Shown here piece by piece: positions 44,118-52,517 of a stretch of DNA of 64,000 bases. The translations under genes were made by a program, and so were the position numbers. The DNA is from Sulfuricella sp. GTDB lineage: Bacteria > Pseudomonadota > Gammaproteobacteria > Burkholderiales > Sulfuricellaceae. The first letter of the stretch is position 1. Every line of letters starts with the position of its first letter. Below the pieces are notes generated by a model. The model had not been told where the DNA came from, ran no database searches, and saw nothing but the letters and a program-made list of their open reading frames with translations. Where the stretch lies: assembly GCA_018336195.1 (NCBI GenBank), contig JAGXQV010000144.1, positions 1-64,000 of the forward strand, in the 5' to 3' direction.

Positions 44118-45227
44118 ATGCTGACCCGCATCCTCGCCCTCCTCCACAAGGAATTGCTGGCTCTGCTGAAGGATCCCAAGAGCCGCTTCGTGCTGATTAT
44201 TCCGCCACTCATCCAGTTGCTGGTGTTCGGCTATGCGGCGAGTTTCGACCTCAAAACCATTCCCTGGGCGCTCTACGACGAGGATCGCGGCACGGCAGCG
44301 CGCGAACTGGCGGCGGCCTTCGACGGCGTGCCGCTATTCCACCGCGTCGCCACCCTGCGCGGCGACGGAGAAATCGCGCCGCTGGTGGATCGCCGCGAAG
44401 TACTGATGGTGGTGCATATCAGCCCACGCTTTTCCGCCGACCTGCACAACGGCAATCCCGCGTCGTTACAAGTCATCATCGACGGGCGCAATTCCAACGT
44501 CGCCCTGATCGGCATGAACTACGTGCGCAGCATCGTCGAACGCTATAACCGCGACTGGCTGGCCAACCACGGCGGCAACGCTCCGCCCGCCCGCCTGGAA
44601 ACCCGCGCCTGGTTCAACCCCAATCTGGAAAGCCGCTGGTTCTTCATCCCCGGCATCATCGGCATGCTGTCGCTGGTCACCACCATGCTGGTGACCGCCC
44701 TGACCGTGGCCCGCGAGCGCGAGCACGGCACTTTCGACCAATTGCTGGTCACCCCCCTGCGCCCCGGCGAAATCCTGCTCGGCAAGGCGCTTCCCGGATT
44801 CCTCATCGGGCTGGTGCAAGGTACGCTGATCCTGCTCGTCGCCACCTTGTGGTTCCGCGTTCCCCTGCTCGGCAGTCTGGCGGCCCTCTACACCGGACTG
44901 GCGCTGTTCCTGCTCTCCGGCGTGGGTGTCGGGCTGCTGATATCTTCCCTCGCCGTCACCCAGCAGCAGGGCTTGCTGGGCGCCTTCCTGTTCATGGTGC
45001 CGGCGGTGATCCTGTCCGGCTTCGCCACCCCTATCGCCAACATGCCGGCATTCGTCCAGACCATCACCCTCATCGACCCACTGCGCTATTTCCTGATAAT
45101 CCTGCGCAAAGTGTTCCTCGAAGGCGCGGGATTCGACATCCTCATCCCCCAATTGTGGCCGATGGCCCTGATCGGCGCCGCCGCGCTGGCGCTTGCCAGT
45201 TGGCTGTTCCGGCATCGCATGTATTGA
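44118..45227 (+). CDS. ABC-2 type exporter permease (YbhR-like)
   Basis: A 369-residue inner-membrane protein with the same layout as its upstream neighbour: TM1 near 20-40, an extracytoplasmic domain, and a C-terminal membrane bundle containing E-R-E-H-G-T-F-D-Q-L-L-V-T-P-L. It is the last gene of the TetR-exporter operon, 13 bases after the previous stop, and converges on radA. The substrate is unknown; related E. coli YbhFSR has been linked to drug and cation export. Confidence 0.93.
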   Translation: MLTRILALLHKELLALLKDPKSRFVLIIPPLIQLLVFGYAASFDLKTIPWALYDEDRGTAARELAAAFDGVPLFHRVATLRGDGEIAPLVDRREVLMVVHISPRFSADLHNGNPASLQVIIDGRNSNVALIGMNYVRSIVERYNRDWLANHGGNAPPARLETRAWFNPNLESRWFFIPGIIGMLSLVTTMLVTALTVAREREHGTFDQLLVTPLRPGEILLGKALPGFLIGLVQGTLILLVATLWFRVPLLGSLAALYTGLALFLLSGVGVGLLISSLAVTQQQGLLGAFLFMVPAVILSGFATPIANMPAFVQTITLIDPLRYFLIILRKVFLEGAGFDILIPQLWPMALIGAAALALASWLFRHRMY

Positions 45228-45279
45228 TCTTGGATTGTTTATGCGGGGCGCTTCGCGCCTTGATGAAAAGCCGGTTGAA

Positions 45280-46644
45280 CTATCCCCGGCAATACGCGAC
45301 TGCCTCTTCCAGGCGCTCCACGGCAACGATTTCCATACCCTCGATGTTGTGCTTGGGCTTGTTGCCCTTAGGAATCACCGCATGGGTGAAACCCAGCTTG
45401 GCGGCTTCCTTGAGGCGTTCCTGACCGCGCTGAATGGGACGAATCTCTCCGGCCAAGCCGATCTCACCAAACACCACAAGTTTCCCCGGCAATGGTTTGT
45501 TTTTCAATGAAGAAACAATCGCCAGGAGCACCGCCAGATCAGCCGCCGGTTCGGTGATTTTCACCCCGCCCACGGCATTGACGAAGACATCCAGATCGAA
45601 ACAGGCGATGCCGGCGTGGCGGTGCAGCACCGCCAGCAGCATTGCCAGGCGATTCTGTTCCAGCCCCACCGACAGGCGGCGCGGATTGGGCGCATGAGCC
45701 TCGTCCACCAAGGCCTGAATTTCCACCAACAGCGGACGGGTGCCTTCCTGCGTCACCATCACGCACGAACCCGCCACCTCCTGGCCGTGATGCGAAAGGA
45801 ACAGCGCCGACGGGTTGCTGACCTCGCGCAGGCCTTTTTCCGTCATGGCGAACACCCCCAGCTCGTTGACCGCCCCGAAGCGATTCTTGAAAGCCCGGAT
45901 TAGGCGGAAACTGGAATTGCTGTCACCCTCGAAATACAACACCGTATCGACGATGTGCTCCAGCACACGCGGCCCGGCCAGCGCGCCTTCCTTGGTGACA
46001 TGGCCGACCAGCACCACCGCCGTGCCGCTTTGCTTGGCGAAACGGGTCAACTGGGCGGCGCACTCGCGCACCTGCGCCACGCTGCCCGGCGCAGATTGCA
46101 GAGCCTCCGAATAAACGGTCTGGATCGAGTCGATCACCGCGACTTCGGGCTTTTCCGCCGCCAAGGTGGCGAGAATCCGTTCCAACTGGATTTCCGCAAA
46201 TAACTGCACCGCGCTGGCATCGAGTGCCAGCCGTTTGGCGCGCAAGGCGATCTGCTGGGCGGACTCCTCGCCACTCACGTAAATCACGTTCTTCGACACG
46301 CTCAAATGGCACAGCGCCTGCAACAGCAAAGTCGATTTTCCGATACCCGGATCGCCGCCGATCAGCGTCACCGCGCCTTCCACCATGCCGCCGCCCAACA
46401 CCCGGTCGAATTCGGCGATACCGGTGCTCTGGCGCGGCACCTCTGCCGCCTCGACCTCGGAAAGGCGCTGCAGTTTTCCATTTGCCGCCAAGGCGTTGTA
46501 ACGATTAGTCGAAGTGGAAGGTACGGCTTCCGCCACGGTTTCCACCAGCGTGTTCCACGCCGTGCAATGCGGACATTGCCCCTGCCATTTCGAGGTTTGC
46601 CCACCGCATTCGGTGCAGGAATAGAGGGATTTTGCCTTAGCCAT
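45280..46644 (-). CDS. radA: DNA repair protein RadA
   Basis: A 454-residue RecA-like branch-migration factor. The N-terminal zinc finger has C10, C13, C24 and C27. Walker A G-D-P-G-I-G-K-S-T lies near residue 98 and the RadA-specific K-N-R-F-G motif is in F-K-N-R-F-G-A-V-N-E. The C-terminal Lon-protease-like domain (about 290-454) lacks a need for protease activity. Its ATG lies 2 bases after the HEPN toxin stop, so it may be read from the toxin-antitoxin promoter. Confidence 0.97.
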   Translation of the reverse strand: MAKAKSLYSCTECGGQTSKWQGQCPHCTAWNTLVETVAEAVPSTSTNRYNALAANGKLQRLSEVEAAEVPRQSTGIAEFDRVLGGGMVEGAVTLIGGDPGIGKSTLLLQALCHLSVSKNVIYVSGEESAQQIALRAKRLALDASAVQLFAEIQLERILATLAAEKPEVAVIDSIQTVYSEALQSAPGSVAQVRECAAQLTRFAKQSGTAVVLVGHVTKEGALAGPRVLEHIVDTVLYFEGDSNSSFRLIRAFKNRFGAVNELGVFAMTEKGLREVSNPSALFLSHHGQEVAGSCVMVTQEGTRPLLVEIQALVDEAHAPNPRRLSVGLEQNRLAMLLAVLHRHAGIACFDLDVFVNAVGGVKITEPAADLAVLLAIVSSLKNKPLPGKLVVFGEIGLAGEIRPIQRGQERLKEAAKLGFTHAVIPKGNKPKHNIEGMEIVAVERLEEAVAYCRG

Positions 46645-46646
46645 CT

Positions 46647-47129
46647 TCAGGAAGCCCAGCCGCGCCGCTCGATTTCACCCAGCATCGCGGCGGCAACGGC
46701 GAGCAGTACCGGTACGAGGGCATGACCGCTGGTCAAGGCACCGGCAAGCAACTCCGGGTCTTCAACGTATTCATGCACCATCTGGTTGCGCAGATTGCGC
46801 ATCGCCAGCCAGTCTTCGGCGGAGGTCAAAAAATCAAGGCGCTCGGCGCGGTCAAGATTGTCCATCACCGCCCCGGGTTTTTCGCCCAATGCCGTCAGCA
46901 GCACCGGCAACAGCTTGTCCCCCAGGGTATCCTGCAAGCGCCCGAAGCGCCCCACGAACGCCTCCACCCGCTCGGCGAGTTCCGGGTCTTCCTCCAGCGA
47001 ACGCACCCGTTCGCCCGTGAAAGGCTGCCCGAACAAGCGCGCGTCGGTGCTTTCAAGATGCCGGCATTCCTTGCGCACCACCCGCGCCAGAAATTGCAGG
47101 CGTAGCATCCGTTTATCGTCGAGAGTCAT
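46647..47129 (-). CDS. hepT: HEPN-domain toxin of a HEPN-MNT pair
   Basis: A 160-residue all-helical HEPN protein. The ribonuclease motif R-x4-H-x-Y is seen as R114-N-Q-M-V-H119-E-Y121. In described HEPN/MNT systems the MNT partner AMPylates this Tyr to silence the toxin. It overlaps the nucleotidyltransferase stop by 4 bases and ends 2 bases before radA. The N-terminal half is more extended than in minimal HepT proteins. Activity is inferred from the motif. Confidence 0.87.
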   Translation of the reverse strand: MTLDDKRMLRLQFLARVVRKECRHLESTDARLFGQPFTGERVRSLEEDPELAERVEAFVGRFGRLQDTLGDKLLPVLLTALGEKPGAVMDNLDRAERLDFLTSAEDWLAMRNLRNQMVHEYVEDPELLAGALTSGHALVPVLLAVAAAMLGEIERRGWAS

Positions 47130-47425
47130 AACAACCGCCCTTCCTTCAAAGCCATTTCATGTATCGGTAGCCGCGCCAGATTGGGCGCGCAGATCAGCAC
47201 GTCCACCTTGCGCCCCGCCATCGCCCACGAAATCCGCGCCGCTAGACGTGCCGCGAGCAACGCCGGATTGTCCACCGGCTCATCCACTTCCACCAGCAAA
47301 TCCACATCCCCACCACGCGCCGCATTGTCTAAACGCGAGCCAAAAAGCCGCACCCGTGCTTGCGCTCCGGCCAGTTCGGCGGTGCTTAGGCGGATGGTTT
47401 GGATTTGCTGTTCGGTGAGGCGCAT
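47126..47425 (-). CDS. mntA: Minimal nucleotidyltransferase antitoxin (MNT)
   Basis: A 99-residue MNT-fold protein. The catalytic loop is G29-S30-R with D40-V-D42 (a G-S-x9-D-x-D arrangement), and a third acidic strand has K-V-D-V-L-I. This matches antitoxins that transfer AMP to their HEPN toxin. It is encoded first and overlaps the toxin gene by 4 bases, as is usual for this order. Chromosomal stabilisation or phage defence are possible roles. Confidence 0.88.
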   Translation of the reverse strand: MRLTEQQIQTIRLSTAELAGAQARVRLFGSRLDNAARGGDVDLLVEVDEPVDNPALLAARLAARISWAMAGRKVDVLICAPNLARLPIHEMALKEGRLL

Positions 47426-47428
47426 GGC

Positions 47429-47506
47429 TTACAGGCTGGTGATGAGTTGCTTGAAAGCTTCGCCTTGCGACAAGGCATACAATAAGGCGGTCAGTAGAGT
47501 TCTCAT
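47429..47506 (-). CDS. Possible 25-residue peptide upstream of the antitoxin gene
   Basis: ATG at 47506 to TAA at 47431-47429 encodes a hydrophobic, helix-like peptide (M-R-T-L-L-T-A-L-L-Y-A-L-S-Q-G-E-A-F-K-Q). The stop lies 3 bases before the MNT ATG. It could be a leader, a small membrane peptide, or the remnant of a decayed gene. No ribosome site stands out. Confidence 0.22.
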   Translation of the reverse strand: MRTLLTALLYALSQGEAFKQLITSL

Positions 47507-47578
47507 ACGCGGTTCATTTTCACAAGGTGTGTCGGTTGGGATAATGGCGGGATATTGTTACTGTGAAAAGCATAGGAT

Positions 47579-47614
47579 TGTAGGTCGGCCTTGCGGGCTA
47601 AAGCCCGCCCTACA
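47579..47614. repeat. REP-like palindromic element
   Basis: TGTAGG and CCCTACA flank an inner palindrome GCGGGCT-AA-AGCCCGC, with a 7-8 base internal asymmetry. The sequence type, a TGTAGG border plus a GC-rich inner palindrome in an intergenic gap, is common among dispersed REP elements in proteobacteria. Only one copy was noticed here. It may also end the alr transcript (alr stops at 47661). Confidence 0.5.
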
Positions 47615-47660
47615 AACCATGGACAATGGGAATTTTAGCTTGGCGTTGCCGATGCCGAGC

Positions 47661-48743
47661 TTAATCCTCTCCGCCCGCCATTTCCACCACCGGCACCCGC
47701 TGAGCCAGTGCACACAGCAACTCGTAACCTATCGTCCCGGCCGCTTGGGCGACTTCTTCCACGGGCAGACCGTTGCCCCACAACGTCACCGGGCTGCCGA
47801 CGCGCGCTTCGGGTATCTCCGTCAAATCGGCGAACAGCATGTCCATTGAAACGCGGCCCAGGGTGCGGGTACGCTTGCCGCTGACCAGGATGGGTGTGCC
47901 GGTGGGAGCATGGCGCGGGTAGCCGTCGGCATAGCCGCAGGCGACGGTACCTACGCGGGTGGGGCGTTCGGCACGGAACAGGCCGCCGTAACCGGCGATT
48001 TCCCCGACTTGCAGATTTTGCACGGCGATGACGCGGCTGGTGAGGGTCATCACCGGGCGCAGGCCGATTTCTTGGGCGGTTTCGTCGGTGAAGGGCGAGG
48101 CACCGTACAACATGATGCCGGGGCGTACCCACTCGGCGTGCGCCTGCGGGTAGCGCAATACGGTAGCGGAGTTGGCTAGGCTGCGCGGGAAGGACAAACC
48201 TTGCGTGGTTCGTTGGAAGCATTCGAGTTGTGATGCAATTCCCACACTTTCATCGGCGCAGGCGAAATGGCTGATGAGCGTGATGCTGCCGACGTTGGGG
48301 CAGGCTTGCAGGCGCTGCAAGACGGCTGGGAAAGCCTCGGGCGTGAAGCCGAGGCGGTTCATGCCGGTATTGAGCTTGAGGAAAATGTCGACCTTGCTAG
48401 GCAGCTTGACACGCTCCAGCAGGTCCGCCTGATGGGTGTCGTGGAGCACCGTGGCAATCCGGTGCTGCGCGAGCAGGGGCAGTTCCTCTTCGCTGAAAAA
48501 GCCTTCCAGGGGCAGAATGGTTTGCTTGAATCCTGCTTCGCGCAGGGCAACCCCCTCCTCCACCCGCAGCACGGCAAACCCCTCGGCGCCGGCCAGCGCG
48601 GCGGCGGCACGCAACATCCCGTGACCGTAGGCGTCGGCCTTGATGACTGCCAGCACTTTGGCATTTGGCGCGAGACGCCGGGCTACGCCGAGATTGTGGG
48701 TTAACGCCGCCAGATCGAAGGTGGCCAGTATTGGGCGCGGCAT
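47661..48743 (-). CDS. alr: Alanine racemase
   Basis: A 360-residue PLP enzyme that makes D-alanine for peptidoglycan. The PLP lysine lies in V-I-K-A-D-A-Y-G-H-G (residues 33-42), and the second catalytic Tyr region is in R-P-G-I-M-L-Y-G-A-S-P. The G-R-V-S-M-D-M motif in the C-terminal domain is intact. Length is typical (about 360). It begins 4 bases after dnaB, a usual betaproteobacterial arrangement. Confidence 0.97.
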   Translation of the reverse strand: MPRPILATFDLAALTHNLGVARRLAPNAKVLAVIKADAYGHGMLRAAAALAGAEGFAVLRVEEGVALREAGFKQTILPLEGFFSEEELPLLAQHRIATVLHDTHQADLLERVKLPSKVDIFLKLNTGMNRLGFTPEAFPAVLQRLQACPNVGSITLISHFACADESVGIASQLECFQRTTQGLSFPRSLANSATVLRYPQAHAEWVRPGIMLYGASPFTDETAQEIGLRPVMTLTSRVIAVQNLQVGEIAGYGGLFRAERPTRVGTVACGYADGYPRHAPTGTPILVSGKRTRTLGRVSMDMLFADLTEIPEARVGSPVTLWGNGLPVEEVAQAAGTIGYELLCALAQRVPVVEMAGGED

Positions 48744-48747
48744 CGGC

Positions 48748-50127
48748 TCAATAATCGCCGGAGTGGAAGTCGCCGCCGTGAGCGAAGTTTTCGAACTTGG
48801 TGTATTGCCCCAGGAATGTCATCCGCACCGTGCCGATCGGGCCGTTACGCTGCTTGCCGATGATAATCTCCGCGCTGCCTTTATCCGGACTGTCGGGGTT
48901 ATAAACCTCGTCACGGTAAATGAACAGGATCACGTCGGCGTCCTGCTCGATAGCGCCGGATTCGCGCAGATCGGACATCACCGGGCGCTTGTTGGGGCGC
49001 TGTTCGAGGCTGCGGTTGAGCTGCGACAGGGCGATCACCGGCACATCAAGTTCCTTCGCCAACGCCTTGAGGGAGCGGGATATTTCCGATATTTCCGTGG
49101 CGCGGTTCTCGCCTTCGCGATTGGCGCTCATCAGTTGCAGGTAGTCGATGACGATCAGGCCGAGTTTGCCGGCTTGGCGGAACAGGCGACGAGCACGCGA
49201 ACGCAGGTCGATGGAGCTCAGCGCCGCCGTCTCGTCGATAAAAATCGGCGCATCATTCAGCTTGCCGACGGCAACGGTCAGATTGTGCCAATCGTCGTCC
49301 TGCAGCCGCCCGGTACGCAATTTATGCTGGTCTAGACGCCCCACCGAGCCGATCATCCGCATCACCAGTTGCGCGCCACCCATTTCCATACTGAAAATGG
49401 CTACCGGCATCCCGGTTTCCAAGGCCACGTTTTCGGCAATATTGATGGAAAACGCGGTTTTTCCCATACTGGGGCGCCCTGCCACGATAACCAGGTCGCC
49501 GGGCTGTAGGCCGGAGGTTTTTTCATCGAGGTCGCGGAAACCGGTGGGGATGCCGGTCACGGCATCGGGATTGTCGCGCTGGAAGAGGATGTCGATTTTT
49601 TCCACCACTTCCGTCAACAGCGGCTGGATGTCGATGAACCCCTGTTTGCCGCGCGCCCCCGCTTCGGCGATTTCGAACACTTGGGCCTCGGCGGCATCGA
49701 GTAGTTGCTGGGTTGAGCGTCCGGCGGGATTGAAGGCGCTTTCCGAGATATTGCTGCCGACTGCCGCCAACTGGCGCATTACCGCCCGCTCGCGGACGAT
49801 TTCTCCATAGCGGCGGATATTCGCCGCACTCGGGGTGTTCTGGGCAAGCGAGCCGAGATAAGCCAGCCCGCCGACATTGTTGAGCTCCCCGCTGTTTTCC
49901 AGTTTTTCCGCGACCGTGATGACGTCCGCCGGCTTGGAGTGCTCGATCAGTTTGCCGATATGGTGATAAATCAGGCGATGATCGTGGCGATAAAAATCGG
50001 ACTCCCGCAACAGGTCGGCAATTTTGTCCCAGGCATTGTTGTCAAGTAACAGGCCACCCAATACCGACTGCTCGGCTTCGATGGAATGCGGGGGAAGTTT
50101 GATGGAATCGAGTTGAGGGTCGTTCAT
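48748..50127 (-). CDS. dnaB: Replicative DNA helicase DnaB
   Basis: A 459-residue hexameric helicase. The N-terminal helical domain begins P-P-H-S-I-E-A-E-Q-S-V-L-G-G. The RecA-like C-terminal domain has Walker A G-R-P-S-M-G-K-T-A, Walker B L-I-V-I-D-Y-L-Q-L-M and L-S-Q-L-N-R-S-L-E-Q-R, which ends near the DNA-binding loop. No intein is present. It is preceded by the rplI terminator; a TATAAT on the minus strand (50140-50135) sits very near the ATG. Confidence 0.98.
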   Translation of the reverse strand: MNDPQLDSIKLPPHSIEAEQSVLGGLLLDNNAWDKIADLLRESDFYRHDHRLIYHHIGKLIEHSKPADVITVAEKLENSGELNNVGGLAYLGSLAQNTPSAANIRRYGEIVRERAVMRQLAAVGSNISESAFNPAGRSTQQLLDAAEAQVFEIAEAGARGKQGFIDIQPLLTEVVEKIDILFQRDNPDAVTGIPTGFRDLDEKTSGLQPGDLVIVAGRPSMGKTAFSINIAENVALETGMPVAIFSMEMGGAQLVMRMIGSVGRLDQHKLRTGRLQDDDWHNLTVAVGKLNDAPIFIDETAALSSIDLRSRARRLFRQAGKLGLIVIDYLQLMSANREGENRATEISEISRSLKALAKELDVPVIALSQLNRSLEQRPNKRPVMSDLRESGAIEQDADVILFIYRDEVYNPDSPDKGSAEIIIGKQRNGPIGTVRMTFLGQYTKFENFAHGGDFHSGDY

Positions 50128-50146
50128 TGGGCAAATTATAAAACAA

Positions 50147-50170
50147 AAAGGGGCTGTTCCCAGCCCCTTT
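50147..50170 (-). terminator. Rho-independent terminator after rplI
   Basis: AAAGGGGCTG pairs with CAGCCCCTTT around a four-base loop, followed on the minus strand by TTTTTGTTTTAT. It ends the rpsF-priB-rpsR-rplI transcript 26 bases after rplI and separates it from dnaB. Confidence 0.92.
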
Positions 50171-50195
50171 CCGCGACTACCTGTTTATCAGCGAT

Positions 50196-50645
50196 TTAGC
50201 TGATGCCCAGCACCGAGATGGTGATATTGGCAGTGACATCGGTGTGCAACGCCACGGTGATCGGGTAATCACCGATTTGCTTGAAGTGGCCGTTAGGCAT
50301 GCGGATTTCCGCCTTGCTCACTTCGATGCCTTGAGCCTTCAGTGCATCGGCGATATCGACATTGGTCACGGAACCGAACAACTTGCCGTCAACACCCGCC
50401 TTCTGGGAGATTTGCACCGTCATGCCTTCGAGCTTTTCAGCACGGACTTGAGCTTGTGCCATGATTTCGGCTTGCTGCTTTTCCAACTCGGCACGACGTG
50501 CTTCGAATTCAGCCTTGTTCTTTTCCGTGGCACGCTTGGCCTTGCCTTGGGGAATCAGGAAGTTGCGGCCGTAGCCGTCCTTGACCTTGACCACATCACC
50601 GAGCTGCCCCAGGTTGGCCACTTTTTCCAACAAAATAATTTGCAT
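50196..50645 (-). CDS. rplI: 50S ribosomal protein L9
   Basis: A 149-residue protein matching bL9 in length. The N-terminal rRNA-binding domain reads [22 protein letters not shown] (broken here for quoting; about residues 9-30). A long connecting helix rich in Lys/Glu/Ala and a C-terminal domain follow. It is the last gene of the rpsF operon. Confidence 0.98.
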   Translation of the reverse strand: MQIILLEKVANLGQLGDVVKVKDGYGRNFLIPQGKAKRATEKNKAEFEARRAELEKQQAEIMAQAQVRAEKLEGMTVQISQKAGVDGKLFGSVTNVDIADALKAQGIEVSKAEIRMPNGHFKQIGDYPITVALHTDVTANITISVLGIS

Positions 50646-50657
50646 CTTTGCGACTCC

Positions 50658-50921
50658 TTAGTGCTGATCGGTGAAGGGCAACAAGGCCAGGAAACGGGCG
50701 CGCTTGATCGCGGTACCCAATTGGCGCTGGTAGCGCGACTTGGTGCCGGTAATGCGCGACGGGATGATCTTGCCGTTTTCTGCGATGAAATCCTTCAGCA
50801 GTTCGACATCCTTGTAGTCTACAAACTCGATCTTTTCAGCGGTAAAGCGGCAGTATTTACGGCGCTTGAACATGTTGCGACTGTTGGGCCGCTTGTCTTT
50901 CGGGTTGGTTGGGCGAGCCAT
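50658..50921 (-). CDS. rpsR: 30S ribosomal protein S18
   Basis: An 87-residue bS18. The start is the ATG at 50921 (M-A-R-P-T-N), with AGAGG upstream. Core motifs [18 protein letters not shown] and P-S-R-I-T-G-T are intact. It has a short N-terminal extension relative to E. coli S18 (75), common in this class. It lies between priB and rplI. Confidence 0.97.
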   Translation of the reverse strand: MARPTNPKDKRPNSRNMFKRRKYCRFTAEKIEFVDYKDVELLKDFIAENGKIIPSRITGTKSRYQRQLGTAIKRARFLALLPFTDQH

Positions 50922-50934
50922 GGTAATAACCTCT

Positions 50935-51228
50935 CTATTCAATCAATTCAATGTTGTTCGCATGTAAAACCAGTTGCGGGCTGTTTAAACTGCGGCGGGA
51001 AAGAAACCCATCCACCGAAACCGTGTCGCCGCTTTTGAAGCGGCTTTTGGCGATTTCCCCGATAGCCATCACGGGAACTTCGCATTGCACTTGGCGTTTT
51101 GCCCCGGCTTCGTTTTGTTCCGATGCGTGGCCGATCTTGAAGGCCAACACCGGCAATCCGGCTGGAGTATGGCGCGGTACGCCGATTTCGATAATTTTGC
51201 CGCTTAAACTAACTCGGTTGGCTTGCAC
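50935..51228 (-). CDS. priB: Primosomal replication protein N, PriB
   Basis: A 97-residue single OB-fold ssDNA-binding protein for replication restart. It begins with a GTG start at 51228 directly after the rpsF stop (TAA-GTG). Features are the OB-strand core G-K-I-I-E-I-G, C-E-V-P-V-M-A and V-D-G-F-L-S-R-R. Its position between rpsF and rpsR is the standard betaproteobacterial and enterobacterial order. Confidence 0.95.
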   Translation of the reverse strand: MQANRVSLSGKIIEIGVPRHTPAGLPVLAFKIGHASEQNEAGAKRQVQCEVPVMAIGEIAKSRFKSGDTVSVDGFLSRRSLNSPQLVLHANNIELIE

Positions 51229-51624
51229 TTAGGCAGCGGCGGGTGCAGGCGCTTCGGCCGTCACTTCAACCTTCGCTTCGGGCTGCGCTTCCACGGTACG
51301 GGACTTCTCTTCGCGCATCATCGGCGAAGGCGTCGTCATGGCGGCAGTCATCTTCATGGTGAGATGACGCAACACGGCGTCGTTGAACTTGAAGGCGTGC
51401 TCCAGCTCGTCCAAAGTTTCCTGATCGCATTCGATGTTCATCAGCACGTAATGTGCCTTGTGCATCTTCTGGATCGGGTAAGCCATCTGACGACGGCCCC
51501 AGTCTTCCAGGCGGTGAATTGCGCCGCTCTTGGAGGTAATCAGGGTGCGATAGCGCTCGATCATGGCCGGCACTTGTTCGCTCTGATCTGGGTGAACGAT
51601 AAATACGATTTCGTAGTGTCGCAT
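51229..51624 (-). CDS. rpsF: 30S ribosomal protein S6
   Basis: A 131-residue bS6. It begins [18 protein letters not shown] and has [13 protein letters not shown]. The C-terminal tail is Ala/Glu/Pro-rich, as is common. It is the first gene of the rpsF-priB-rpsR-rplI operon. The ATG at 51624 follows AAGGAG. Confidence 0.98.
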   Translation of the reverse strand: MRHYEIVFIVHPDQSEQVPAMIERYRTLITSKSGAIHRLEDWGRRQMAYPIQKMHKAHYVLMNIECDQETLDELEHAFKFNDAVLRHLTMKMTAAMTTPSPMMREEKSRTVEAQPEAKVEVTAEAPAPAAA

Positions 51625-51729
51625 GTAATCTCCTTATGGGTTGCAGCCTCCCGCCATGCGCAGACGGTGAGACAAGGTTGAAAAGCCGAGCATTGTACTT
51701 TGAATTTCAAGGAAAATCAAACTTGATAA

Positions 51730-51771
51730 CGAGCTTGTGAACCCAACTTAGGAAGTTAACTCACCAGCTCG
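51730..51771. terminator. Long imperfect stem-loop after rlmB
   Basis: CGAGCT-GTGA-AACTT and AAGTT-TCAC-AGCTCG arms pair with small bulges around an AGG loop. On the minus strand it lies 14 bases after the rlmB stop and is followed by TTATCAAGTTTGATTTT. It is probably the rlmB-rnr terminator and could also shield the rpsF promoter region. Confidence 0.5.
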
Positions 51772-51785
51772 CTGATTTTGCCCCG

Positions 51786-52517
51786 CTAGCTCCGCTGCCT
51801 TCTCGTCTCGTACAGGCAAATTCCGCTCGCTACCGAGACATTCAAGCTTTCCACGCTGCCAAACATGGGAATGCGCACCAACTGGTCGCAGGTTTCGCGG
51901 GTAAGGCGACGCAATCCTTCCCCTTCCGCGCCCAGAACCCAGGCGATCGGCCCCTTCAGTTTGACGGAAAGCAGGTCGTCCTTGGCCTCGCTCGCCGTAC
52001 CAACCACCCACACCCCCTCATCCCGCAATTCACGAAGGGTGCGAGCAAGGTTGGTGACGGCGACGAAAGGCACGGTTTCGGCAGCCCCGGACGCCACCTT
52101 GCGCACCGTGGCGGTCAAGCCGACGGCACGGTCCTTGGGAGCGATCACCGCGTGGACCCCCATTGCATCGGCTACACGCAGGCAGGCACCGAGGTTGTGA
52201 GGATCTTGAACACCGTCGAGGGCCAGCAACAACGCGGGTTCCTTGAGGTCTTCCAGCACTTCGTGGATGTCGTGAAATTGCGGCAGGGCTTCAACCTTGG
52301 CAACCACCCCCTGATGCTTGGCATGGCCCGCCATGCCGTCGAGACGATGGCGTTCGGCCATGATGACGCGAATATGATGCGCTTCGGCGAGTTTCAACAA
52401 GTCCTGCATCCGCCCATCCTGGCGATCCCGCTCCAGGTAGATTTCGCTAACGCCCTGGGGATTGTGACGAATGCGACTGGTAACCGCGTGAAAACCAAAA
52501 ATAGAAAAGCCGCTCAT
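51786..52517 (-). CDS. rlmB: 23S rRNA (guanosine-2'-O)-methyltransferase RlmB
   Basis: A 243-residue SPOUT (TrmH-type) methyltransferase that modifies G2251 of 23S rRNA with SAM. An N-terminal rRNA-binding domain covers about 1-75. The SPOUT domain has [20 protein letters not shown] and the end motif [15 protein letters not shown]. The ATG overlaps the rnr stop by 4 bases, the common rnr-rlmB operon. Confidence 0.96.
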   Translation of the reverse strand: MSGFSIFGFHAVTSRIRHNPQGVSEIYLERDRQDGRMQDLLKLAEAHHIRVIMAERHRLDGMAGHAKHQGVVAKVEALPQFHDIHEVLEDLKEPALLLALDGVQDPHNLGACLRVADAMGVHAVIAPKDRAVGLTATVRKVASGAAETVPFVAVTNLARTLRELRDEGVWVVGTASEAKDDLLSVKLKGPIAWVLGAEGEGLRRLTRETCDQLVRIPMFGSVESLNVSVASGICLYETRRQRS

